A DNA stretch of 64,000 nucleotides from Hormoscilla sp. GM7CHS1pb (GTDB lineage Bacteria; Cyanobacteriota; Cyanobacteriia; Cyanobacteriales; Desertifilaceae): NCBI GenBank assembly GCA_014323675.1, contig JACONN010000002.1, positions 930,001 to 994,000 of the forward strand. Reading direction: 5' to 3'. Position 1 is the stretch's first letter. The number at the start of each line of letters is the position of its first letter. Position numbers and translations under genes: made by a program. The notes under the pieces are model-generated. The model saw nothing but the letters and a program-made list of their open reading frames with translations, was not told where the DNA came from and did no database searches. Shown one piece after another: positions 18,589 through 28,858 of this stretch.

Positions 18589-18641
18589 GGAGGGTTGGCA
18601 GTTGACTGGCGAAGACATGAACGGTTAACTGTCAACCCTCC
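18589..18641 (+). terminator. large stem-loop between the two cytochrome genes
   Basis: GGAGGGTTGGCAGTTGAC and GTTAACTGTCAACCCTCC form a 17-18-bp stem with a ~17-base loop about 100 bases after the first cytochrome stop. No T-run follows; it may be a terminator or a repeat. Confidence 0.45.
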
Positions 18642-18962
18642 ACTGTTGGCGTTGTACAGATGTGGATGATGGTTGCGACGAGGCTAATTCAAAATTCAGA
18701 ATTGCTAACCTCAGATATTTAGCCACATATAGATATTTATCACCTGAAAGGCATGGTACTAGGGCGACTGGGTTGTGCTGCGGAGCGCATGGCTCGACCC
18801 CTTTCGAGCGCTATCGGCATGGTACTGTTGGGCATGGTACTGTTGGGCATGGTACGTTACGATCTCCGATACGATCATCTATTGACATGACGCGATATAA
18901 TATCTTATCACCCATGTCAAGTGATAGTGTCGCCAGTCGGATTTGACGAGAGGAGAACAATA

Positions 18963-19331
18963 TTGAAAAAGCTACTTGCAGTTATACTGTTGGGTGTAGT
19001 ACTGTTTACCCTGGCCCTAGGCTCTCAGGCGATCGCCGCTGTCGAATGTCCGCCAGACTTAGCCAACTTCCCCAAGGGCGATGCCGCTGCCGGTGCCCAA
19101 GTATTCGGCGGCAAATGTGTAGCCTGTCATAGAAATGGTGGCAATATCGTTAAACGGAATAAGACTCTCAAGCCAGATGCCTTGGAAAAGTATAACATGT
19201 ATTCTGCCAAGGCAATTATCACGCAGGTGACCTGTGGCAAAGGTGTTATGCCACAGTTTGGCAAGCAGTTTACTGAAGAGCAGATCGCAAATGTCGCTGC
19301 CTATGTGCTACAGCAGGCTGATAAGTGGTAA
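18963..19331 (+). CDS. cytochrome c6-like protein, second copy
   Basis: A preprotein of about 122 residues starting with TTG at 18963, placed after AGAGGAGAACAATATTG, almost the same leader as the first gene. Signal peptide KKLLAVILLGVVLFTLALGS with AIA cleavage, mature start VECPPDLANFPKGDAAAG, haem motif CVACH, axial-Met region KGVMPQFG and ending YVLQQADKW. It is a diverged tandem duplicate of the preceding gene, probably also a lumenal electron carrier. The upstream gap holds three GGCATGGTAC strings in tandem near 18820-18855. Both genes begin with the rare initiator TTG, which may damp translation. Confidence 0.88.
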   Translation: MKKLLAVILLGVVLFTLALGSQAIAAVECPPDLANFPKGDAAAGAQVFGGKCVACHRNGGNIVKRNKTLKPDALEKYNMYSAKAIITQVTCGKGVMPQFGKQFTEEQIANVAAYVLQQADKW

Positions 19332-19413
19332 TCGCTATATTACTCCGATCTCAAGCAACTTTAGGTTGGGTAACGCGGGACAACCCAACCTACTAATGTT
19401 GTAGCAAAGTACA

Positions 19414-19731
19414 TTAAATTAAGGCTTGCAAGCGCCCCATCAGCTGTTCGGCTCGGAGGACGCCCTCGATTTTATCAACTGGCTGGCCGTTTTGGAACAG
19501 GACCAGGGTTGGCAACGCCTCAATTTTATACTGAGAAGCTAACTGGTTATATTTATCGGTGTCGATTTTTACTATCTGCAGGCGATCTCCCATCTGTGCG
19601 TTCACCTGCTCGAGAATTTTTGCCATCATATGACAAGGCCCGCACCAGGTAGCGTAAAAATCTACCAAGACTGGCTTCTCGGACTCGGCGATTAAGTCCT
19701 GAAAGTTGTTGAATTGCTTTTTAACTGCCAT
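19414..19731 (-). CDS. trxA: thioredoxin
   Basis: A 105-residue thioredoxin: VLVDFYATWCGPCHMMAKIL carries the redox motif WCGPC, and the cis-proline appears in IEALPTLVLF. It reduces protein disulfides in the cytoplasm. The start is taken at ATG 19731 (MAVKKQFNNFQDL), which gives normal length; a longer frame to 19809 adds 26 residues unlike the family. It is transcribed towards the cytochrome genes and convergent with them. The frame is intact. Confidence 0.92.
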   Translation of the reverse strand: MAVKKQFNNFQDLIAESEKPVLVDFYATWCGPCHMMAKILEQVNAQMGDRLQIVKIDTDKYNQLASQYKIEALPTLVLFQNGQPVDKIEGVLRAEQLMGRLQALI

Positions 19732-19903
19732 TTTACTTGCAAATTGAAAATTGGGAATTGAAAATTTAGAATTGATATATGGGGTACGTCCGGAGAAGGC
19801 AACCCACAACTGACGTTACCGGGCGGAGCCACGGTAACGAGATAACGAATGAGAAATAATGAAGTCTATAACTTGATTATAGTGCAAAATTACTCGAACC
19901 TAG

Positions 19904-20683
<780 letters not shown>

Positions 20684-20706
20684 GTCCCTTCCCATCCCAT
20701 TCCCCT

Positions 20707-20731
20707 CGTTCCCAGTCTGAGACTGGGAACG
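20707..20731 (+). terminator. fabG terminator hairpin
   Basis: CGTTCCCAGTCTGAGACTGG continuing GAACG is a perfect 12-bp stem 24 bases after the fabG stop. It belongs to the dispersed GTTCCCA...TGGGAAC repeat family. Confidence 0.6.
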
Positions 20732-20761
20732 AAATAAAAATCTCGAACATAATGAAAAGAA

Positions 20762-21210
20762 ATGGAACCAACGATCGCTCTGATTGCCCACGACAGCCAA
20801 AAAGAGAATATCGTTTGCCCAAGTAACATGCTTTGGTGCTTTCCCGTTATAAATTGATGGCGACAGGCACCACGGGACAAAAAATTCAACAAGGAACGGG
20901 GTTAGAGGTTTCCCTTATGCTGCCCGGTTCTCAAGGAGGAGACGTGCAAATTGCTGCTGAAGTTACTACTGTGGTGGCTGCGATCTTTCTGATTGACCCC
21001 ACCAGACCTCGATGTCTCCGTATCGGTGCTCGGCGTAGTGCGTATCGCGCAGGACCGGTAGCCTGTCTGTGCGCGCAGCGCATATAGCGCGCGTAGAGTA
21101 TATCGGGAGTAGTGTGAGTAGTGTTTTGGTGGAGACATCGAAAACCCCAGGAACCAGATATATCGACATTGCTGCACATCTGTAACTTGCATAATGTCCC
21201 GGCTGTGTTC
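20762..21210 (+). pseudogene. mgsA: methylglyoxal synthase relic
   Basis: Pieces of MgsA appear in order in different frames: MEPTIALIAHDSQKEN from ATG 20762, then VLSRYKLMATGTTGQKIQQG and GSQGGDVQIAAEVT (frame starting near 20836), then IFLIDP, then after a palindromic insert QEPDISTLLHICNLHNVPA (about 21148-21205). The enzyme converts dihydroxyacetone phosphate to methylglyoxal. Lesions: a frameshift near 20830, the insert at 21009-21141, and loss of the C-terminus at a run of TCGATGT repeats. Non-functional. Confidence 0.75.
21009..21141. repeat. palindrome-bounded insert in mgsA
   Basis: TCGATGTCTCC at 21009-21019 and GGAGACATCGA at 21131-21141 are perfect inverted ends of a 133-bp segment lying between FLIDP and EPDI of the broken mgsA. 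The inside holds further inverted pieces (GCGCGCAGCGCATATAGCGC). Three related TCGATGTYTCC-like strings follow at 21219-21262. Confidence 0.6.
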
Positions 21211-21568
21211 CCCGGTCCCTCGATGTCTCCTGGTCGCTCGATGTTTCCCAGTCGCTCAATGTCCCCGGGGAGCGCTAACCGCACGTTCCCACGGCTCTGC
21301 CTGGGAACGAGGGGGGGACATCGTAATCGCACTACTCAGGAGACGCAGCGCGCTAATCGCACAAAAGGGGGGCTGTGTCCCCCCTCGCAATGACAAATAA
21401 AATCCAAAACCTTGAAGTATTGAGGGCGGTCCAGAAACCCGGTTTCTGGGCTACCGGTGAAACAGGATAACAGTAGACTACTTTTAACATGACCGGTTGT
21501 TCCCTAAGGTCTTGGTTTTGTTTAGGGGAACGGGGTCTCGTTGTGCTTAACGCGGTCTCGTTGTGCTT

Positions 21569-21799
21569 AACGGGCACAGGTGAAGATCCAACGGGCACAG
21601 GTGAAGATCCAACGGGCACAGGTGAAGATCCAACGGGCACAGGTGAAGATCCAACGGGCACAGATCACTACCCAACGCCGACTGTTCACTACCCAACGCC
21701 GACTGTTCACTACCCAACGCCGACTGTTCGCTACCCAACGCCGACTGTTCGCTACCCAACGCCGACTGTTCGCTACCCAACGCCGACTGTTCGCTACCC
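21569..21799. repeat. 11-unit 21-bp minisatellite
   Basis: Four units AACGGGCACAGGTGAAGATC(C), one hybrid unit, two AACGCCGACTGTTCACTACC(C) and four AACGCCGACTGTTCGCTACC(C), each exactly 21 bp. The hybrid unit shows a recombination-type junction between the two types. Because 21 is a multiple of three, several frames stay open on both strands, but no start context or protein family supports coding. Two 20-bp GGTCTCGTTGTGCTTAACGC units precede it at about 21533. Confidence 0.85.
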
Positions 21800-21883
21800 A
21801 ACACGGGAGATTCACTGTGTTGGACACAGTTTATTTGCCCTGGACGGGGTCGAGCTGGGAATCACTTCCCAACCCTCCCATTC

Positions 21884-22310
21884 AAAACCGGACTTGCGAC
21901 TTTCACCGCATCCGGCTCCTGGTTGGCGGTCCCTTGCCGTGGGTGGGTACTGGTTGAGTTACCTCTCCCTACCCTTGTCTTGTGAAGTTTCATCTTTCCG
22001 TGGTTTTCCGATTCGGACGACATTAATGCCTGGCTCCGGGGGTTCGTGCGGGAAAAAGTAGACAAAACCCGTTCATGCACTCCTTTCATACATCTGGCTT
22101 ATCTGGAGCCCAATACTTTATTACCTGGCCTAGGACTTCATCCACCATGTATACCTTTGACACCTTTTTGGCTCTTACCATCCAAACTGGATAGCAGGTG
22201 ACTTACTCGGATGCCTAGGTTCCTTACCATTTTAGGATTACTATTTCCCTTGACATCCCGACATGATTTTTGCCCTCCCATCGGCATAAGCTGTCGTGCT
22301 ATTAAATTGC
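21884..22310 (-). mobile_element. group II intron remnant with intact domain V
   Basis: On the minus strand GAGCCGGATGCGGTGAAAG, TCGCAAGTCCGGTTTTGA (21919-21884) match the bacterial group II intron domain V hairpin, including the GAAA tetraloop and two-base bulge. A domain VI-like hairpin (GGGTTGGGAAGTGATTCCCA) follows towards 21850. The ~390 bases upstream (minus strand) form structured RNA-like sequence without an open frame, so the intron-encoded reverse transcriptase is missing. The 5' boundary near 22310 is uncertain. Confidence 0.7.
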
Positions 22311-24290
22311 ATAGGCCAAAAAGCTGAGATAGGTTTTGACAAAAACCTGGTTTCTTAATTCAAAATTGAGATGCTCCTCCCAGATCCCGAGCTTTTTGCA
22401 CGTCGGCGATCGCCCCCTCTTCATCTCCCAACTGACGGCGGGCCTGGCTGCGGAGCCGATAGGCTGCGGAAAAGTTTGGTTTGAGCTTGATGGCTTCACT
22501 GGTATCGGCGATCGCCCCTTCATAGTCCTGCAACAGCATATTTGCTCTGGCCCGTTTGAGATAACCATTGGCATCATTTGGGTTCTTTTGCAACGCTTCG
22601 TTAGCCTGTGAGAGCAGAGGTAGTCTTCCTTTGCTCCCTGTTCGTCACCCATCCGACGACGAATCGTACTCCGAATCCAATAAGCTTCAGTCTCGTTGGG
22701 GTCGAGCTGTATTGCTCGATCCAGATCGGCGATCGCGCTCTCGTAGTCTTTCAACCTCATATTTGCTCTCCCCCGTTCGATGTAAGCACTGACATCATTA
22801 GGATTCTCTTGCAACGCTTGATTTGCACTCTCTATGCGCTCCTTAATGACTGTTTCTTGAAATTTTTCATGATTTGTAATCGCCGTTATATATCTTGTCC
22901 ACTGTGGATTGATTGCCTGAAAAGTTCCCGCCAAGCTTCCCAGCAAGCTTGCACAATACAGTCCTATGAGCAAAACTCGCGTCGTCCATTTGCTCCGAGC
23001 TTCTTGATGCCGCTGGAGCAGGTTTTTGGCTAACTGATACCGCTGAGCAAAAGGCTGTTTTCCATAGCCAAACTGCTTAATTTTTTGATAGATTAAATGC
23101 AGCCGACTATTTTTGTCTAAAGATGATAGCTGAGGTAGTTCTTTTCGCAATTTTACATCAAGTTCTGCACTTCTGAAACTCACGGGAATGGTCAGACCAA
23201 CGGCAAGGGCAACGAACAGCAGCATCTGATATCCCATTCCCAGCAATAGCAGCACTACCACCGCAAACAGCTTGAAGAGCACGTCTGTGTAGGGATAACG
23301 AGAAAACAATAACAGGTCAGCGACTTTCCCACCATCCAATGGATAGATAGGCAGCAAGTTAAAAAAATTAAGATTAATCAACATCCAGCTAGCTGTTGTT
23401 AGCCATTCTGGAACTTCAGATTTCCCGTAGATGGCAATAGCAAGTCCGATGCCCATGATTAACCCTGGAAGGGGTCCGGCCAGTAGCACCCAAACCTTTT
23501 CCGTGAGAGTAGCGTCTTCCTTATCTCCTGTGGCTGCTGCACCAAAGAACGGTATGAAGAAAATAGACTTATCCTGATAGCCAAAGCCTTTCATCGCCAG
23601 AAAATGACCGGCTTCGTGCAGAAATATGACCCCGATAATAATCAGCAAATATTGCAGATGAAAAAAACCGGTCGATGAGAACCTTAAGATAAGCGAGATG
23701 GCAAACAACATCAGACTCCCCACCAAGATCGGGCCTGCCATTTTGGGCTTAACCCGCCCCTTTTCAAACTGCTGCATCGAAAGAAAATTCTCAACCTCAA
23801 TTTCTACTGGAATGTCTACCTCTATTGTCCGATCTGTTTTAAAAAGTTCCTGGCGTTGCTTCTTTATTTTGTTTACTTTGCTATTACCCGACCCCACTTT
23901 TATTGCTGTTTTGAGGGCTGTTAGCAAACTAAATTTGAATAGTTGTGTTCCCTCAATTGGTAATATTTTCCCTGACTTGGCAAGAGTATCGATATACACC
24001 TTGAATAGAATTTCTATAGCTTTCAAAAAGCTGTTTGATGCTAGATTGCAGGGCTGTTTAGAACCAATCAATTGCTCTAATTTATCTCGATGAGCCTGCC
24101 AATGCACTTCAGTTCGATCGGTATAGGGGTCTTCAACAGTAGTATTGGGAATCTCGCCGACGATCCCATGTGCTTCCCCATTCATCGTCACCAACAGGGT
24201 GTTGTCCTTAAAGAAACTGAAAAATTGAATGTTAAACCAGTAGAAAGGTTCTGCCGCACGAAGAATCTTTACGATCGCATAGGTTTTGAA

Positions 24291-25162
24291 GGCGTTGCAC
24301 ATTTTCGGGATGATGGGTTATTGCAGATTATGATAATCTGCAATTTTACAGTCAGAATTTATGTATAGTATGATGTTTGTTTTCGACCTAGTCATAATAT
24401 GTGTTATCATGGATAGTAAGGCGAAAGAATTAGCTAAAGGAGTCGAACATGAAATGTCCCAGATGTGGTTCTGAAAACATCAATAAAAATGGTCACAGAC
24501 GCGGCAAACAGAATTTAATTTGTAAGGATTGTCGTCGCCAGTTTCTCGAACATTATTATCCGCGCGGTTATTCAGAAGATGTCAAGAAAAATTGTTTGAC
24601 AATGTACGTTAATGGCAATGGATTTCGAGGTATTGAAAGGATAACTGGTGTCAGCCATAATACTCAAATTGATTGGGTAAAACAGGCAGCTAAAGAATTA
24701 CCGTCAATCCCTGAAAACTACGATATTCCGGAGGTTGCAGAAATTGACGAGTTGCATACTTATGTCAATGAAAAAAAGAATAAAAAGTGGCTATGGACAG
24801 TCGTAAATCATTTCAAGCCAGGGATTATAACATGGGTATTAGGCGATCGTTCTGCAGAAACTTTTAAGCCTATGTGGGATATTAGAAAATGTTGGCAATG
24901 CTTTTTAGACGTTACTGATGGATGGCCTGTTTATCCAATGTTTATTGAATATATTGACCATATAGTCAGCAAAACCTACATGACCCGTGTTGAATGTGAA
25001 AATTGTCGATTAAGACATTATCTAGCTCGATTAAAAAGAAAAACATTATGTTACTCAAAGTCGGAAGAAATGTTGAGGCTTTCAATTAAGTTATTATTGC
25101 ACTATCTACGTTATAATTCTGTACCGGTACCTATTTAAATCATCCCGTAATTGTGCAACGCC
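24291..25162 (+). mobile_element. IS1-family element with 9-bp target duplication
   Basis: An 872-bp element with inverted ends GGCGTTGCACA...CGGGATGAT (24291-24314 and 25139-25162). The 9-bp direct repeat GGTTTTGAA flanks it at 24282-24290 and 25163-25171, the duplication length typical of IS1. The transposase is intact, so it may be active. Confidence 0.92.
24449..25138 (+). CDS. IS1-family transposase
   Basis: A 229-residue single-frame transposase. The N-terminal zinc ribbon MKCPRCGSENINKNGHRRG and CKDCRRQF matches the InsA-like part, a helix-turn-helix region follows (GNGFRGIERITGVSHNTQID), and the catalytic domain carries AEIDELHTYV, DVTDGWPVYP and the conserved HYLARLKRKTLCYSKSEEM. 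It begins at ATG 24449 with AAAGGAG upstream. Length and motifs are those of intact IS1-type transposases in cyanobacteria. It catalyses cut or copy of its own element and lies antisense to the disrupted protease gene. Confidence 0.9.
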   Translation: MKCPRCGSENINKNGHRRGKQNLICKDCRRQFLEHYYPRGYSEDVKKNCLTMYVNGNGFRGIERITGVSHNTQIDWVKQAAKELPSIPENYDIPEVAEIDELHTYVNEKKNKKWLWTVVNHFKPGIITWVLGDRSAETFKPMWDIRKCWQCFLDVTDGWPVYPMFIEYIDHIVSKTYMTRVECENCRLRHYLARLKRKTLCYSKSEEMLRLSIKLLLHYLRYNSVPVPI

Positions 25163-25501
25163 GGTTTTGAATTCCTGGTTGTACAGCAATACCCCCCATT
25201 GCTTGGGCAGATCGACACTGAACATTTCCTCAATCTGTAAGCAACAACAGCCCTTAAAACCGAGTTGTTTCAGTTCTCGAACCGGATGCTTAAATAGCTG
25301 TTTGAGATGCCCGGGAAATTCTTCGATCTCCTTGCTTTCATACTTTTCGTACTGCATCGCTATCTTTGATACTTGCCCAAAACTAATTAGAAAGGTAATT
25401 ACTTTCCACAACAGGAATATGGCAATTGGGTAGAGTAACAGGTATTGCACGATCGGACCCTCCGTTTGATACTGTACTTATCTTAGCACAAGAACGCTCA
25501 T

Positions 25502-26512
25502 CTAACAATCCGAGATCTCTATTGGTTGCCCTTGTTGATTGAGTGATTCAGCGATCGCCCGCAGAATGGCTACCAGTTGAGCGCCCACCTGTCCGGAAGA
25601 GATGTCCGATCGCCTATTTGCGTGCACGCAGGCCAGAAAATGGTCGCAAACCTTTCCCAAGGGTTCCGCAGCTTCTACCTGCACCACTTCTCTTCTCACA
25701 TCCACCGGCATAAAGCGATCGCCCTTTTGAGCAAAGCTACCATACTCGATTCTCAGGGGAGTTTCTGTCAGCATTTCATCAAAAATTAAACTTCCCTGAC
25801 TCCCCACAACACCGAGACGGCGCTGTTTATCCGGGTTACTCCAACTGACGTGAATAGTTGCTTGAAAGCCACTAGGATAAGTCAATATCACCCAGACAAC
25901 ATCAGCTAAACCTGCTTGCAACCAAGTAGTTCCCCATGCTCTAACCCTGACGGGAATTTCTCCCAACCAACTATTGAAAATGGTAATATCGTGAATGGCT
26001 AAATCCCACATGGCGTCAACATCCTGGCGGACCGGTCCCAGGTTGGTGCGGGCGGCGTAACCATAGCGCAATTCTCCCAAACATCCCGATGATACCACCT
26101 CTTTGCCTCGCACTACTGCTGGATTAAATAGATAGGTGTGATCCACAACTAATTGTAACTGCAACTGGTCTGCCAGATGACATAGTGAGCGGCATTCATT
26201 ATTGTCGAGAGTTAAAGGTTTTTCTGCCAAAACGTGACAGTTCTGTTCCAGAGCCGCCTTAATTAAGCTATAATGAGTAGAGGCGGGAGTGGCGATCGCC
26301 ACTGCTTCTACTTGCGGCAAGACTGACTGCCAATCAGATGTTAACGTGACCCTTGCGTCTAAATTATAACGCTCTTGCACTGCTGCCAAGCGTTCCGAGT
26401 TGGGGTCTACCACAGCTAGCAAACGCGCTTGGGGATGTTGGTGGAAGTTCCGCACTAAATGGTTTCCCCAACGACCAGCCCCCAGTACGGCAATTGTTGT
26501 TTGATTTGTCAT
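25502..26512 (-). CDS. Gfo/Idh/MocA-family oxidoreductase
   Basis: A 336-residue NAD(P)-dependent oxidoreductase: Rossmann motif VLGAGRWGNHLVRNF at the N-terminus, the family signature AEKPLTLD, and a C-terminal alpha/beta domain with WDLAIHDITIF (the catalytic-region His and Asp). Substrates of this family are usually sugars or related polyols; here unknown, perhaps a UDP-sugar. Its ATG overlaps the stop of the upstream RNase III gene by four bases (26509-26512), so the two form an operon with translational coupling. Intact. Confidence 0.88.
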   Translation of the reverse strand: MTNQTTIAVLGAGRWGNHLVRNFHQHPQARLLAVVDPNSERLAAVQERYNLDARVTLTSDWQSVLPQVEAVAIATPASTHYSLIKAALEQNCHVLAEKPLTLDNNECRSLCHLADQLQLQLVVDHTYLFNPAVVRGKEVVSSGCLGELRYGYAARTNLGPVRQDVDAMWDLAIHDITIFNSWLGEIPVRVRAWGTTWLQAGLADVVWVILTYPSGFQATIHVSWSNPDKQRRLGVVGSQGSLIFDEMLTETPLRIEYGSFAQKGDRFMPVDVRREVVQVEAAEPLGKVCDHFLACVHANRRSDISSGQVGAQLVAILRAIAESLNQQGQPIEISDC

Positions 26513-27279
26513 GCTTTTTTTGTCTTTTTTTGGTTTTCATGCACCGATAATAAAGCCTCTTTGGCCGCTGCTTGTTCGGCAGCTTTGCGCGATCGGCCCT
26601 TTCCCGTCCCGTACCGCTGACCCAACAGCCAGACTTCAGCTGTAAATTGATCCTTACCATTATCCTGAGTGGGCCTAGTGCGATATTCTGGCAAAACTTT
26701 GTGGCAGGCTTGAGTCCATTCTTGCAATGCTGATTTATAGTCCAGATAGGCTGGATCGGCGATAATTTCTGCTGCTAACCTTTGGAAGTGGGGGTCTAAC
26801 CAAGGTCGGATTAATTCTAGGGTGTGAGTGCTCAGGTAGAGGGCTCCTAACACCGCTTCAAAGGCATCTGCTACCCGTGATTGACGCCCCATTTCGTCTC
26901 TGGCCGCATTGCGATCGATCAGCAGATATCGCTCTAATCCATATAGATCGGCTAGCTGGGCCAGCACCCGATCGCTCACTAGAACTTTTCTGATCGCCGA
27001 AAACTGCCCTACAGAACAGTCGGGATAGATTTCTAATAGCAAATCAGACGCTGCCATCCGCACCACCGCATCCCCTAGGAACTCCAACTGTTCGTAGTTT
27101 GATGCTGGTGAAAATGTCGGATGGGTCAGCGCCTTGTCCAGTAAAGGCCATTTCAGTTGCACCCGATCTGGCAATCCCAGTTTCTGTACTAAGCTTTCTA
27201 ACTCCCGCTGTCTGCGCGGATAAACAACTTTCTCTTCTACCATCTGCTGTCCTGACTCTGATTCTATTGTACGATACAT
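26509..27279 (-). CDS. rnc: ribonuclease III
   Basis: A 256-residue RNase III. The signature YEQLEFLGDAVVRMA (metal-binding Glu and Asp), ALTHPTFSPASNYEQ before it and the second acidic site ADAFEAVLGALYL are all present; the C-terminal ~75 residues are a double-stranded RNA-binding domain ending AAEQAAAKEALLS. It cleaves double-stranded RNA in rRNA and mRNA processing. Start ATG 27279 (MYRTIESESGQQM); an internal Met at residue 12 (MVEEKVVY) is a possible alternative. Followed by the overlapping oxidoreductase gene. Intact. Confidence 0.9.
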   Translation of the reverse strand: MYRTIESESGQQMVEEKVVYPRRQRELESLVQKLGLPDRVQLKWPLLDKALTHPTFSPASNYEQLEFLGDAVVRMAASDLLLEIYPDCSVGQFSAIRKVLVSDRVLAQLADLYGLERYLLIDRNAARDEMGRQSRVADAFEAVLGALYLSTHTLELIRPWLDPHFQRLAAEIIADPAYLDYKSALQEWTQACHKVLPEYRTRPTQDNGKDQFTAEVWLLGQRYGTGKGRSRKAAEQAAAKEALLSVHENQKKTKKA

Positions 27280-27679
27280 GTTCTGTCATATCCTCTAGGG
27301 GTCATACACTTCAATATTTCTAGGATCTCAGCAGTTCGGTAGCTAAAGCTTATGCGGAACTGTACCCTACCAGATCGCGGGCAGGCTGCACGTTCCCAGC
27401 GGGGCGCATTTAACTTATAAGTAGCATGAGCCCTTAAAGTCAGCGGCTGCCAGTCCGATCCAGATCCAGGATTTTGATGTTGTTGCTGTCGAACCGTGCC
27501 CATGATCGAAAGCTTAACCAAGAAAGCTAACTTTGAATTAGAAGCATCTCTGATCGAAGAATTGGTCGAGGACTTAGCAGGAGAAAGGGGAGAAGTTCGC
27601 CCCATAGAGTTACAGGTAGTGGGCTATCAACTGCAAGCAGAGAACATTACTACCCTGGCCCAGTAGTCGCGATGGTCAG

Positions 27680-28633
27680 ATGATTGCTACTGCTCACACA
27701 AATAATATCCTTAAACTCTGGCAACCAGACGGCACTTTAATCGGGACTCTCCAGGGACATGCCGAACGAGTCAATGCTGTAGCTTGGCGCCCCCAGAGTC
27801 AGGCGATCGCTAGCGCCAGTCAGGATAAAACTGTCAAACTCTGGCAGAGAGATGGCCAGATATTGCAAACCCTTGCGGGACATGAAGATTCCGTCTTGGG
27901 CGTCAGTTTCAGCCCCGATGGCCAGACGATCGCCTCTGCTAGTCGGGACAAAACCGTGAAAATCTGGCAAGAGTACGGCACGTTGCTTCGCACTTTAGAG
28001 GGACATGATGGACCTGTCAATTGGGTGAGTTTCAGCCCCGATGGCCAGACGATCGCCTCTGGGAGTGAAGACAACACTGTGAAATTATGGACCATAGATG
28101 GTGAGTTACTCGATACTTTGCAGGGGCATACTGATGGGGTGTGGGAGGTGACTTTTAGTCCCGACGGTCAACTGATGGTCACCGCTAGTGCCGATCGCAC
28201 GATTATCATCTGGAGTCGCGAGGGAAGGCCCCTTTCTACTTTGCAGGGACATACTAATTTGGTTTCCGGCGTCAGTTTTAGCCCCGACAGTCAGGCGATC
28301 GCCACATCAAGCAATGACAAGACGGTCAGGATCTGGAGCATTGATGGTCAACTGCTGTATACTTTGAAGGGACATAATAAAGGAGTGACTAGCGTCAGCT
28401 TCGGTCCCAAGGGTCGAGTAGCTTCCGCTAGTGCTGACGGGACAGTAATTTTGTGGGATTTGGCCGATGTTACACTAGAAAACCTGCTGATGCATGGTTG
28501 CTATTGGTTGTCCGATTATCTCCAGCATAACCCCTATGTTTCAAGGGGCGATCGGACTCTTTGTGAAGCTACCACGCCCTCACCCGTTCCCAGGCGGTCC
28601 CCAGGGAACGAGGGGGCCGGCTACCCGAACTAA
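27680..28633 (+). pseudogene. WD40-repeat fragment of the nSTAND gene, copy B
   Basis: An uninterrupted 317-residue frame starts inside the eighth WD repeat of the parent (MIATAHTNNILKLWQPDG) and continues through repeats 9-14 to YWLSDYLQHNPYV and a palindrome-encoded tail. It keeps the base missing in copy A near 12836, so it preserves the ancestral frame there (LWTIDGELLDTLQGHTDGV). No start signal is evident and the enzymatic part is gone; the preceding 27503-27660 encodes a stray piece of the NTPase domain (SLTKKANFELEASLIEELVE) ended by a TAG. Confidence 0.75.
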
Positions 28634-28858
28634 GCCCACGCGCAGGGCCCCCTCCTCGCAGCGGAGGGTTCGTTACCCGGGGAGCTGGCAGGGGCTTAAT
28701 TATACCAATTTATTTTGTGTTGCGATCGAGAAAAAACCTACTCTCTCGTTCCCAGGTTCTACCTGGGAACGATCTTCTGAGGCTCCCGCCTCCTTATTAT
28801 CCGTGCTACCGTCAAGTCTATCAGATATTCTTAAAATGGTATTAATGAGGAGGCCAAT

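Larger units (their letters stand above)
22302..25450 (-). pseudogene. M50 (site-2-type) protease with C-terminal TPR, split by an IS
   Basis: Removing the IS (24291-25162) and one 9-bp duplicate joins MQYLLLYPIAIFLLWKVITF...YNQEFKT exactly in frame to YAIVKILRAAEPFYWFN and the rest. The product has an N-terminal membrane helix, then the zinc site HEAGH (in IIGVIFLHEAGHFLAMKGFG), the second motif NLLPIYPLDGGKV, several membrane segments, and at least three TPR units (PNDVSAYIERGRANMRLKDY and so on). A second lesion, a one- or two-base shift near 22610, moves the last TPRs into another frame that ends DLGGASQF at 22360. M50 proteases cleave within membranes. Currently non-functional unless the IS excises. 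Confidence 0.85.

Noticed and set aside
18882-18901. Promoter of the second cytochrome gene (TTGACA / TATAAT)
   Set aside because: The two boxes are only eight bases apart, too close for a sigma70-type promoter, so not annotated.
21569-21799. Possible CRISPR array
   Set aside because: Units are contiguous 21-bp repeats with no spacers and no cas genes nearby.
21489-22061. Open frames over the minisatellite and the intron end
   Set aside because: Repeat length is a multiple of three, which keeps frames open by itself; no start signal or family match.
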